Assembly: GCA_028583605.1 (NCBI GenBank)
Contig: CM053333.1
Coordinates: 13,787,638 to 13,851,637 of the forward strand
Direction of reading: 5' to 3'
Length of the DNA stretch: 64,000 nt
From: Dastarcus helophoroides
Lineage: Eukaryota; Arthropoda; Insecta; Coleoptera; Bothrideridae
Under the pieces are notes generated by a model, which had not been told where the DNA came from, did not search any database, and was given only the letters and a program-made list of their open reading frames with translations. This document shows positions 11,630 to 24,567 of the stretch, piece after piece. A program made the translations under genes and the position numbers. Positions within the stretch are counted from its first letter, which is position 1. Each line of letters opens with the position of its first letter.

Positions 11630-14600
11630 CTGTAAAAGTTTAAATACTGCAATGTTTTATTTTGCTGCAGACGTGGTCAGTGAGCACCATACGGCATGCA
11701 AAATGGTATTAATTTTAAGCTTTCATTGCAATATTTTTATTGTTTTTAAAAAGCAACAATTAGAACTTTGAATCTACATTTACTTTAAATTTGAGCATCT
11801 AGCATGTTATATTTTTTGAATATTTTCCTTGCTTCAAAAATAGGCCTTGTATTATCTTACCATTTCAGTAATACAAATTATATTATAAAATAACAAATTA
11901 AGATAACTCAAAAAGAAAATCTGACAAAAAATATGTTTAGTATCGTTAGGCCAATTTAAGCACGAACGTGAAGACGGCAACGCAATAACTTTAACACTGA
12001 ACTAGCAAACCTTTGAAATTCATACATAAATATAATTCATTAAATAAATTGAAATAAATTTTGTTTATCTTAATTTGCAAAATTTCCAATACTTCAACAG
12101 CCTAAAATAAAAATTTACTCAGACTAACTTGAAATATATTTTATCTAATTTTAGTTTCATTAAATTTTATGACATCACTTCTTAATAAATACCTAAAACT
12201 GTTTGAATAATTAAAAACTTTTTCAAAAAATCTAAAACTTAATGAAATCAAGTGTTTCGTGTCAAGAAGTCATTTGCTCTAATTCTTGTCTAATTTAATA
12301 TTTACTTATACGTAGAACATACAGATATCAGAAAAAAAATCACAAATTTCTGGAATTTCGACTTTTGTCTAAATATCTCAGCTTTAATCTTGATATTTAG
12401 ATTTTATATTGGACAGGTTTTTTTTTTCGTGAAATTCCGAGTATGAATTTGTAAGTTCTACTGTGTTTTCCTATAATTTCCACTTTAAATCTGAAATACT
12501 GTTCCACAAATATTTGATGGTGAGCGGTGGGAGTCCTTAACCAAATTGGAACGTTACCACAATTCGTTGCTTCTGGTACCAATCATATTTGAACAGAACG
12601 TTACGTAAGGAAGCATGGATGTGCCAACTCTCCTTCACTACTTTACATCAAATATATGGATGAACAATCCATATGAACAATATCCATACTCATCCAGATA
12701 CATATAATTACTAATTAAATATTAACTAAATAATTAGTGCCCTTTGTCATCCTTTTGCTTAATTGCAGTGAATATGTGTCGCTAAGGCTTAGAACGGGTA
12801 TCAATTTTAGGAAATCACTTTTTTGAAATTTCGAGACCAAAATCATAAATTCAAAATAAAACACATTTCAACTTTAACCACCATATGTCCAAAGTCGAAA
12901 CCTAGTAGAATTTCAACATTTTTCTCTTATATTATTAAAATTTTAAATTACCGAATTCTCTCAATAGGCAGGTGACCAGCCTGACAAAAAAAAAACACCG
13001 GTATTTACAGTGGATCGTTTTGTTTTTCCTTGGAGGCATGTAGCGTTAAGTGCCAGTCAAAATAGAATTAAATACTGTGGACATTTAATTTAGATAGGCC
13101 TGTATAGTAATACTTCTTTACGAAGAAGTCTATCATCGTGTCAAAATTTTTTACATAAAAAAAAAATAAATAATTCATCTCTTGATCGCTTTGCCAAATA
13201 TGTTTTAAAGCAGACCGTCAAATAACTTGCTGATTCTAAAGCTGCTAAGTCTGGCGAATACGTCCAAAATTGTGTCTCAAAGCATTCTGCAAATAGAGAT
13301 CCTTAGCATATAAAGGGTTTGCCTTACGTAAAATTTAAGTCATTCGTTACAACAATTACAAAAACTTCACAAACAACAAAGGTTTGGTTAAGAATTGTTC
13401 AAAATCAGTACTGTTCGCAAATGACCATGATATCACCGATTAATGTTGGTTAAGCCACTTTTAAATGTCATGAAAATTGAAATTAAATCCCATCTTTTGA
13501 GTCAGTCTACAAATCTTGATTTTCTAACATTACATTTAGAAGATGAAGAATGTGATGGGTTGAATAATTTTAATTAACGATAGAATGAAGATCTTTTTGT
13601 CCAAATGCTGATGGGATATTATGTCCTGATGATTGAATGAGATGCAGCCTAAACAAATTAATGGGGTAATCAAACTAAAATGTGACATAATGGTTAACTG
13701 CGGGTTAATGAAAAAACAAAACTCAGCACACCAGAAGTTTTAATATTATTATTGGGATAGGTAAGCAACAAAGGCAACAATATTACCATAGGTAACAAAT
13801 TTATAGCATTTATTTAAAAAAAATAAATTTGCATTCCATTAGACAATTTTAACAATATTTTAAATAATTTAATCCAATTGTAATATTTTGTAATATCAAG
13901 AGTTAGTACATTTAAAGAAAAATAAGCATCACTTCCAATGCCAAACTGCATATTATGATGTCTCTATAAGCAACTGACCTTCCACAGGAGGTACTTTAGG
14001 CGTTTGACTGTCAGTTTCTGCTGGAGCCAATTCTAGATTAAAAAAATTGCATCAACAAAATTACGATATATTTGTTAATTCAACAAAATTACAAAAGAAA
14101 CTAACTAATACTAAATGAAATAAATAGCACCAAGATAAGGAATAGGGGACTAAAGAATTAAATAAAGGAAGAGAAGCAGAATGCTTCATGCAAATTCCAG
14201 AGCAATACTAGCATTAAGTTCAAAAGCAATATCTTCATTTCTTTTTCACACCTTGTTTGGGGGTTTCCGGTTGAGAAGCTGACAAAGTTTCACAGATTTT
14301 GCTCCAGATGTTGTCAAAGGAATCCCTGCCTAAATAGTCGATGTTGCCGACTTCCCATCCTTGCCTCCTCAAGCTATCCTCCAAGGCGATTTGTTCAGGC
14401 GACTTTGGAGCCCCTAAGGTCATACGGGCGAAAGCACCTGCTAACCCACCCTTTAAAAGAAAATTATTAACTAGTAAATATTTACCGAGATCACCTTTTA
14501 TAAGCTTTAGAGAATTTTGGTCCAATTACACGTAAAATTACTAAATGAGTCGCTATTACCAGATCATAGTACCCAAAAGGAAAGTACTGAAGTGATAAAA

Positions 14601-17600
14601 GTTTAAGAGGAAAAACTGTTTACTTACGTAAATTTCTGTCCCTTGGGCATTAGCGTTTTTCGCTTCAAGGCCTGTAGATTCGCATTGGCTCGTCCGGTTA
14701 GGGGGTTCGAGGATTGTTTGATCACAGGAGCGAAATTCAGATATAAGTGGATCACAGGAATGCGATTTAGGAATGGGTTGATCACAGGAGCGAGATTCAG
14801 GAACAAGTTGATCACAGGAATGATATTCGGGAATGGGCTGATCACAGAAATGGATGTCTGGTTGATTATAGAAATGTGTTTGAGGATCACGGGAATGTTC
14901 TTGTTCGCGAAACGCTTGATATGAAGTTGCTTGGTCGGAAATGATTTGATCACAAGGGTGCGTAAAAGCTTGAATTGATTGGGGAATGGGATCAGTCTCA
15001 AAGTTATCAGCTGTCTTTTGAGTGTTATCTTTTATGTCGGGATGAAGGAATGAGCTTCCTTCGGTATTTTGTGGTTGTAAGTCTTTTTGTGCGTCATGAG
15101 GGAAATGCGGTGTATTTACAATGGGAGCTTCGTAGTGATTAGCTGGCTCTTCGTGTTGGGGTGAGTTAGGAGGGGTTTGGGTGGATGAGACAGCGTATGC
15201 GTTTGTATTGTGAGATTCAAAAGGCATTGAAGTGATTATGTTAGGCGCTTGCCAAGCAATCGCCTCTTCGCTAGAAGTGTCTTCCCTTTGAACTATTTGT
15301 TGTTGTCTTTTATCGTATTCTTCCCATGGGTCCCGTACGTTTTTATAATTATGTACAGGAGTTGTGGATATAGTGTGAGGAGAGGAGGTGCAGACAGCAT
15401 CTGAATTGCTTCGAGCCTGAGCAAACAAGCATGCAAAAAAAGAAAACAAGTCTAAATCAGTTTGGTGCATGTTAATTCGTGTTCATAATCGAATTACTGT
15501 TAACTATATTTTTTGGAAATTAAGCTAAGTAAAAAATTCAAAGCAAACGCCGATTAGAACTCAGAATACAAAGGCATAACAAGGCATGCACTTAGGCGTA
15601 CTTACGTTTTTTGCAGTCAATTAGGAATCCTAATAAAACTACATTTATTGTAAAAAATTTCGAAGTATTTTCTTGGAAATTAAAATTAATATGAAATTTT
15701 CGGAAGTGATTATGATTATGAAAATAATGATAACTACCACCAAGCTTCTTCTGTTAGCAACATAATATACAAAAGCCGAATTTTTATACAGTACATACAC
15801 AAAATAGCTAAGTAAAATGTATTGGGTGTAAAAAACTCACGAAACTTCCCTCACTGTATCATTTATGAAGTTAAAATCTTTAAATTTACAGGATTCAATG
15901 TATTCATTAATTTTGCGGAATCCAATAGAGGCAAGTTTTGAGATATTAAAAAAATTAGGGTCTAATTTATTTTTCAATTCAGAGAGCCATGACTAACGTG
16001 ATCGTTTATTTTTTTCTTCAAAATTGGCGAAAATGACAGTAGCAGAAGCATCATTTAAAAAATTAACCTTTCGTGAGTATATTAAGTGTATCAAGTTTGA
16101 AATTTTATGTTCATTAATAGAATGTGTCATGAGTTCATGAGTCTGTTGCCCCCATATTTATTTAGCTACCTTATTATTTATTTGAGCTATCTTAAAATTT
16201 AAAAAAATATGGGACACCTTGATGTAATATTAAACTGAAGAGACACCAAGACGTTAAACTCACCTTGACAATAAAATCCACCTTATGCTTGCAAAAATCT
16301 TATTTTAATTTAATATTATCAAAGTGTCTTTATTAAATGAAGTATTTTTCAGTACTATATATACAGTTGAAAATTACACTTACCATATCTTGGGAGAGGC
16401 TCTGGTGGATAAATGAACAGAAAATATCCCACCATCTTTGTAATACGTTTGTCAGATGTTCTACAGCCCCACTGGGTCTAACAGTTCTACTCTCACTATC
16501 AAAATATTGTAGCCATGGCTTGGTGTATCCAATAAAATGAACTATTTTAGCATCGGAGCCAAACCTATAGAATGATTCGTTTCAAAATGATTTCAGTGTT
16601 AGTAGTATTTCAAGACATAGGTAACATGTTCGCCATTTTTATTTCGAGTATCAGAAAGAAAACAGTTTCAATTAATTATGTTCTCAATTTAAAACAAAAT
16701 TTGTTGTAAATTATTGAACTGATAAAGAATAGCGCAAACTTTGCAAACAGTATATCCAAATATTCGCATTACTAAAAAATTTGACTTTTTTTTTCCTAAG
16801 ATTGATTCGTGTCAACAGTTAACGATTTTTTTTTTAAATTTGGATTTAATTCTTGAAATGGATTATTTTTTTCAAAATTTCGAGAACTATTTTATACATT
16901 TTTTTTTCCTGAAACCTATACGTTTCTCCCAAAATTTTGAGTTTTAGCCATAAAATTTTATTATTCTTTTTCCTGAAAACATCGAAATTAAACTGAAATT
17001 CTTTTTTATGCTGAGGCAGTTTTTAAAATTTTCAACTTTATTATAATCTAATTTTATACTTTCAATATTTACATTTTTTTACAATTTTGATTGGACATTA
17101 AATTTCCATCATTTTCTTCCTATCAACAAATTCCAACTACAACTTATTGTGAACACCTGAGATAAAAATGGCTATAGGGTTCTAACTTCAAAACTTACTG
17201 CTTATAGGCTGGCAAGTACGAATAACAAGCTGTAGAACACATATTATAAATAAACGGTAGATGCTTGCTAATATCCTTGTGTGCCCAGTCTGAGAAATAT
17301 AGGTTAAGAAGTCCTTGATCTCCCCCTAAAAATTTCTAATTAATAAGTGAACTGTGCTCGAATGGAAAATTTACCATCAAAGCTGCCCTTTTCAAGTGCA
17401 AACTGTATAAGTTTTTCGTAGGTTTCAAGCGATGGACGGTAAACGAACACACCGGAGTTGAAACAATCAGGCCATCCAACATCGGGAGCTGCTGATAATT
17501 CTTCTCTTTCGAATAATTCATCACAATTTTGTAACACCTGCGAATTATAACACCGACGAACTTAAAGAAACGTTGCTGGTAAGATATCGACGGATTTATG

Positions 17601-20600
17601 AATATTAATAAAGTACTCGTAACCAGTGGTGGGATTAACGTTTTCTTTTTTAAGGTAAGCTTAGGAGGATCCAGCTGGACAGTAAAGGGTGTAGCTAGGG
17701 GCTATTAAGCTAGGGGGTAGTAGTGTGCCGTGCATGAGAGCCGTCCTGAGCAAGGGGTCCTCCCACATGTTTTTTTAGATGCAATTCAGAGTAGTAATTC
17801 GATATAAAAAATGCTCTTAATTTTACGAAAAAAGTTGACATTTCAATATTAAAGCTAAATAATCGGACACATACAGTAATTTGTAATCAATGCTCTTTTT
17901 AATAATTACTATTTTTGGTTTCTAGTAAGCCGCATTTCTGAATTTTGCTGTATTAAACAATCTTCCTGCACTTGATTAAAATCGGTCAAGTGTTCGGTGG
18001 CCTACTTTCGTCAAAAGGCTTAAAGTCCCAATAATGCACGAATTTAACGAATGCTCGAATAAAAATATAATCTAACTGAGGGAGTCAAAGATCTAATAAA
18101 AATATTCAACTTTTTTATGTTTATTATGCAATACTAGATATGTACTACTGTAAGATGATTTTTTAATCGGGTTTATAAATATCGCACGTTATTAATAACT
18201 GAATGAAATAAATATAGAATACTAAGTAGTCTCTTAAAAATAGTTTAACACATTTAATGTACATTTTATAAATTATTACTGATAAAGGGGGCATAAAAAA
18301 CAACTCTTTGGAGATTAATGTTATTTAATTATTAAGTAAACTTGACCTTAATTTTAACCTTTGCAAGTATTTTGCTCCATACACTTACACGTAAGTATTT
18401 AAGATTCCACCGTCTTATTTAATAAAAACAAACAAAAAAAAAACGAATACTACATTTTTTAATTGACCGCTACATTATCAATAAAGAATTGAGTGTGTAA
18501 TGAATAATTGTCTATGCAAAAGCGTTGTATAAAATAGTAGTAAAAATAGTATAACCCGATAAATTTTTGGCACCGATTGCATATTGTCCACGCTAATATG
18601 AATATCATAAATTCTTGTTAACAGTTCGCCAAAAATAAAAGTAACTGCAAGTATTTAACAACATGTTTACAAAAATTTCGATAAACTCCGTTACGCTTCA
18701 ACTACCGCAGATGAAAGCTAAAACTGTATATTAATAAAGACCTTTCAAACCGAGCTCGACATACATCATGTCGGATGAAATAAAATAAATCAAATTGAGA
18801 AGTACACATACCATTGTGTCTGCGTCTAAAAATACGCATTTCTCGTACTGTGTGAGACGCCAGCAATGTAGTTTTGTAAATGTAACACCCAGTTCCGGCC
18901 TTTTGAGCAGCCTAAGGTTAGCTTCATCTTTAGAATCCAAAATGTTTACCCCTTGAACCAGATTAAAAATAGAGGCCAACTTCTGTCTGAAATAAATCAA
19001 TTTTGTAATTAACTGGGACACAAATACGAGGGAGTCAATACCTCATGGTACCTGTTACTCCGGGGGTGACTAGTACGACCAAGTCATATTGACTACCGAC
19101 TTGTTTTAGGGAATGTGCTAGAACAAGGGCACCAAGCGAATACGAGTCGTTGGTCGCCAAAGTGACCCATGCCTTCCCTGAAATATTTTAACTGTTAGAT
19201 AACAATTTAATCACTGCGTTCTGTAACTTAAATTGAATAAAACTGTACCTAAAATCAAACAAACCTATTGTTACATTCATTTATATTTTGCTTGCCATCA
19301 TCAGATGAGATGGAGAGGTAGAGAGTAATGTGTAAGTCAACTAGGGGCATAATTTCACACAGGAATGTGAACTTTATTTTATAATTATTACATTAAAATC
19401 ACAACAAGCATATGATGAAAAACGGACGATAAAATCACCAGATATATTACGTATGTGTTTTGTCCTATTCTCGTTATTTGATAGGCTGGACAAAAATAAA
19501 GTGTATTTTGAATTAAAGTACAAAATAGCTGAAGTACTTTCGCAGAATTCGTGGATCTAATAGTCTAGTTGAAATTGACAATAATAAGTTATGTTTTAAA
19601 CGACATTTGAAAGGCATTTCTTTGTAATTATGCCAAGATTTTAAAAAAAATTCTGCAATGTAACAAGTAACTACGGTGTTAGTCAGTGAGGCGGAGTGCT
19701 CCACTCTAACCAACGCAGTCAAACGAAAATATACACATATCCAGCCAGAATATTTTTTTTCGAAATTTCTACTTTTATTCTAAATTGAAATTTCCCAAAA
19801 TCCGGCTTTCTATTCTTTAAGTTGACTTCAATTTTCCGCTTCTTTCTGAATGTTTAACCTTTTTCCGAAAATTTCGAGTTTTCTATCTCAAAATTTGTCT
19901 TTTATTTTTCGCGATTCCATAGTTTTCTGAAAGTTCGGTTTTTTTCTTAAAATGCCTACTTTTTTAAACCAAATTTTCTAGAATTTTTGTCAATATTTTA
20001 ATAAACAAGTAAACATTCCGTAAGAAATATTTATTTGTATACATTTACATATTTGCATTTCATCTTTTGTCTTTAAATTTATAAATGGGCAAAATTTTAA
20101 TAAAAAGGCCAACATTCTAAAAAAATATCTTTTTTTGCAATTCCCTGTTTTTGAATGATTTTTACTTTTCCGAAATTTCCAAACTTTGTAGTGTTACCAA
20201 AAATTATATTTTAGATCCAAATTTCTGAAAATTTCGACCTATCAAAATTTTATTTCTTTCAATATTTTGACTTTTCGTATTTTAAAATTCACTTTGGTGT
20301 TTCTGGACGTTTCGCCTTTCTTCTTAGAATTAGTTTATTTTCTCAAAATTAGGTTAACATTTTAATAAAAGTGTAAATATTCTTCTTCAACTAAACTTCT
20401 TTTAAGAACAAATTAAAATTCCTAAACAAAAATATTCTTAGAAAGTCAAACTTTTACTCAAAATTTGTTAGAAAACTGTAGGAACTTAACATTACATTTT
20501 GAACATTTCCATTTGAATCTCTCAGTTTCTATTAAGTTCCAAAATTTCAACTTAAACTTGAAATTTCGAGGATTGTATTTGTCAAAATGTTGACGTGTAC

Positions 20601-23600
20601 TATGGAATTTAAAGGCGAAATTTCAAATTTAAACGCAACATTTCTATTTTAAACGCCAAATTTCGAACAAAAGACTTTGTTAGAAATTTTGAATCTTCCT
20701 CAAAATATTGCCTTTTCTTGAAATATCTACCTTTTTCCTGGAATTCTGCTTTCATAATTGCTATTTATAACTACATTTATAACTCCTGACTAACATAAAA
20801 ATATGAAAGTGTGTTTGTCTGTTTGTTCGCTTTCCAGAGCTAAATTACTAAAACTACTTTGACGAAAATCGGTATAGACATTCCTTACGATGCGGAATAG
20901 TCTGTAGGCTACTTTTTATCCCAAATTTATACCCAGAAAGCTTAAATAACTTTTTTGTACGATGTAAACAATCATAGAGAAAGGTAAGAGTGTCAACTCT
21001 GTGGTCTTTAACTGTGGCCTCTCTTCTTAGGTCCTCGAAATATTACCATAAAAGTGGACATCTGTATTATCGATTTCAGTAAAATTACGTTAACGTCTTA
21101 CAATTTGAAGTGAAAATCAATTTCACATTTCATTTAAATGTAAAATTGAAAGGTCCATTTAGTTTCATTGTAGTTATTTCTTTAAGTTCGCTGACGAAGT
21201 CGCGGATAACACCTACTTTCAATTATAAATTAGACATAATGACTTTGATCTTCAGATTTTGTCTTAACGTATCTATAAATTTCAAGTTTATCTTAGAGTT
21301 GTATGGACTTTAATACCCACAACTTTAACAAACACTTTTGCTTCAAACTTAAATATGTATTAAGAAAAATGTCCACCTAATTTTCAAATTTTTTTTAGAA
21401 ATTCCAAAACATTTCGACTCTAATTTGAAAATGTTCACTTTAAAATTAAGATTTGACACAGCATTGGTTGCGCAATTGTGAATATAAAGACTGAGTACGA
21501 GTACGCTGCCCATGACGATGTTGCGAATCTCAATTCCGTTATCCACCGTTGACGTAGATAAGAAAAAAAAACAAAGAAAAAAATACACACACAATTTCAT
21601 ACATCTCATTTACACAAATTTCAAACTGATCTATAATAAGAACCTTTATTAATAAATTAAAATATTTTTTCATTTTTTTATGTCGCCAAAATATGAATAA
21701 ATATTGCGTAAGAATATTTTCTAATAAAAACATTTGAATCTGTTTCTAAAGTTAACTAAAAAAGAATAATACTAATAAATAAGTATTAGTATTATTTTTT
21801 AGTTACTGTCTGAATTATTTATTTAAATATCTTCAAGTTTGCTAACTAGCCCACCGTACCTAAAATTATTAAAATTTGAGCCTTTTAAAAAAGTTTACCA
21901 ATCTATACGGTCAGTTATCTCAAAGTTCATGTAACATTTTATTTTTTCTTATTTACAACCTGTATTACTGAAAAGACTAGAGTTTAGTTTACTGCAAGCT
22001 AGACAATAAAATTGATAATGATTTTAAAAATAAAAATATTAAATTATTTTGAATTTAAAACATTTACCGCTAAATTTCATTCCTCGTGTTTTAGTACGTA
22101 CTTCATTTATATTATTATATTTGTTTATTGCTTTTTAGGTCAAATAGTTACTTCAATTTTACTTATATACTTAGTCAAATTAGTAAATAGAAAATGGGAA
22201 CTGGGCCGGCCCTCTATGGAGATTAATCTTTTATAATTAATTTCGTCATTGGATTTAAAATTCTTACTTTAAAGTAACCAAATGTGTCACTTGATTTCTA
22301 GGCTTGCAACTCTACTTGAATTTCTAGGTGAAATTACAGTTATGTAAATAAAAGGCTTCTGTGATTTGCGATCTTTCAGCTTCGTATATGTTATGTACTT
22401 ACGTAGAATGCAGATAAAACTCAAAAAAGTATTCAATTAAAAAAGTTGTATTTGTGAAAAAAGGTTCAAATTTAGTGAAAATCTTGGTTCTAATCTTAAA
22501 ATTCGACTAACTTTTTTTCTTTTATACACAATAAATTCGAAAAATATTCACATTCTGGAGTTGAAAGGCTTGTAGAGTTCTAGTTCCATATTTAGAAAAA
22601 AAGTCGAAATACTGGTTTTACTCTAGAAATTTTGTTCTCTCTAAATTTCGTTTTAGTCGCTTCGTTCTAATACAAAAACATTTCAAAGAAAAACTTCGAT
22701 ATTTGAGATACAGACATGTTGTGTTTAACCTTTAAATTTAAAAAAAGTCGATCTTTCGAGTTTAATCTCAAATTTTAACCATCGATTCTCAAAATTTCGA
22801 GTCAATTGTTAAAATTGACTTTAACGTCGACATATTAAGAAAATTAGTAATAATTTCTGTATTTCGTATTTAAACTGTAAATTTCGAAGAAAAACTAGAT
22901 TCTTAAACTTCTTCTTTTCTAAAATTGATAGTCACTCTATGAACATTACTTTAGGAGGGATACGAACATCAGTTTAGGAATTTCTGAAATAAAAAACTTC
23001 AAAATTTAAACAGTTAGACACAGGCACACCGGCAAAAAAAGACAGATGTAGAGATAGTGAGACAGACAGACAATTTCCACTTTCGTAATTTTTGACTTCT
23101 GTTTCGATTTCTTTTTTGATATTTTCTATTTTTTCTGCAATTTAGACACTTTCGACTTTTTGGAAAATTTTGCCTTTCAAAATTTCAACTCTTTGGAAAT
23201 TTCGATTTTTTTCTCAAAAACTTCGCAATTTTTCTCAAAATTTCACCCTTTTCTCTAAATTAGGACTTGTTTTGTAATTTTTTTAAATTCCAGTTAATTT
23301 TAATTTCCACTTTCCAAAATTAAAATTTTTTTGGGGATTTTGATTTTTTTTAATATTTCGATTTTTTTAAAACTGGGACTTTTTTCTAATGCAATTTTCA
23401 AACTTTCGTTTTTTCTGAAATGTTAATTCGTATTTTTTCAAATTTCCAATCATTTTTCAAAATTTTCACTTTTAAAAAAATGCGGATCTTTTTCAAAAAT
23501 TTTATATTTTTAGTTTTGTATTTCTTTGAAAATTTTTATCTTTTTTAAAATTGTGAACGTTTCTCCAAATTTCGATAATTTTGTAAATTAATTTTTTTGA

Positions 23601-24533
23601 CAAATTCGGCATTTTTTTGAGAATTCCTAGTTATTTGAAAATGTAAACTTATTTACAATTGAAAACTTTGACTTTTTTAGGATTTCGACCCTCTCTCGAA
23701 ATTTTCAGGCCTTTCTTGAAAAAGTTATTTTTAAAAATTCGAAATTATTTGAAATTTGAAAGTTTTAGTCGAGTTTAAAAGACTACGGAAAACTTCGACT
23801 TATTCTAGAAGCTTTGAAATTTAAACTGGAAATTTGGGAAATAATGGTCGAAAGTTAGATTTATTTTTTGAAAAATTCGACTACAAAGTATATAAATATA
23901 AGGAAAAAATCGTAAAGTTAGATTTTAAGAAAGAAGTAAAAATGTCTGAAAAAAGTGGAATTTTTTCTCGAAATATTGAAATTTCCAGATTCAACTAAAA
24001 AATTTTAATTTTTAAAATTATCTAAAATTTTGATTTTCCAGAAATTTCGATTTTGTTCTCGAAATCTCAACACACTAACATTTTCGCTTTGATGAATATT
24101 GCAATTTAAGAAATAAAATTTAATATTTGAGTATAGAGTCGAAACATTCAACTTTGAAGATGATGAAAATTAAATTTAATCTTTCAATTTCGAGAACAAA
24201 ACAAAACAAAAAGTTTATGAACAAATCACTGAAAATTTGTAATTTTTCCATTTTTCATTAAAATTTTTTCCGAAAAGTTAAAAAATTCGACTCTCAAATC
24301 GAAATTTTAAATAAGTATTAATATTTTAGAATTTGATGTCATTTTTCGAGATAAGGCAGATATTTAAAAAAAAATCACAAAATTAGTAAAAAGAATGAAT
24401 TTATTTTAAGTGTTTTCTCCGTATCTTGAGTTTTTTCGAAAATTCTCAGTTTAAAATTAAAATTTAAATAATATTTTTTGGATCTTCAATTTTTTCTCGA
24501 AGTTTTTGACTTGAATTGGAATTACAAACTTCA

Positions 24534-24567
<34 letters not shown>

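Noticed and set aside
15417..15470. ATG at 15470 as the start of a separate 304-aa protein
   Set aside because: The first 18 codons are the pyrimidine tract and acceptor of glycogenin exon 7. Frame and motifs continue from exon 6.
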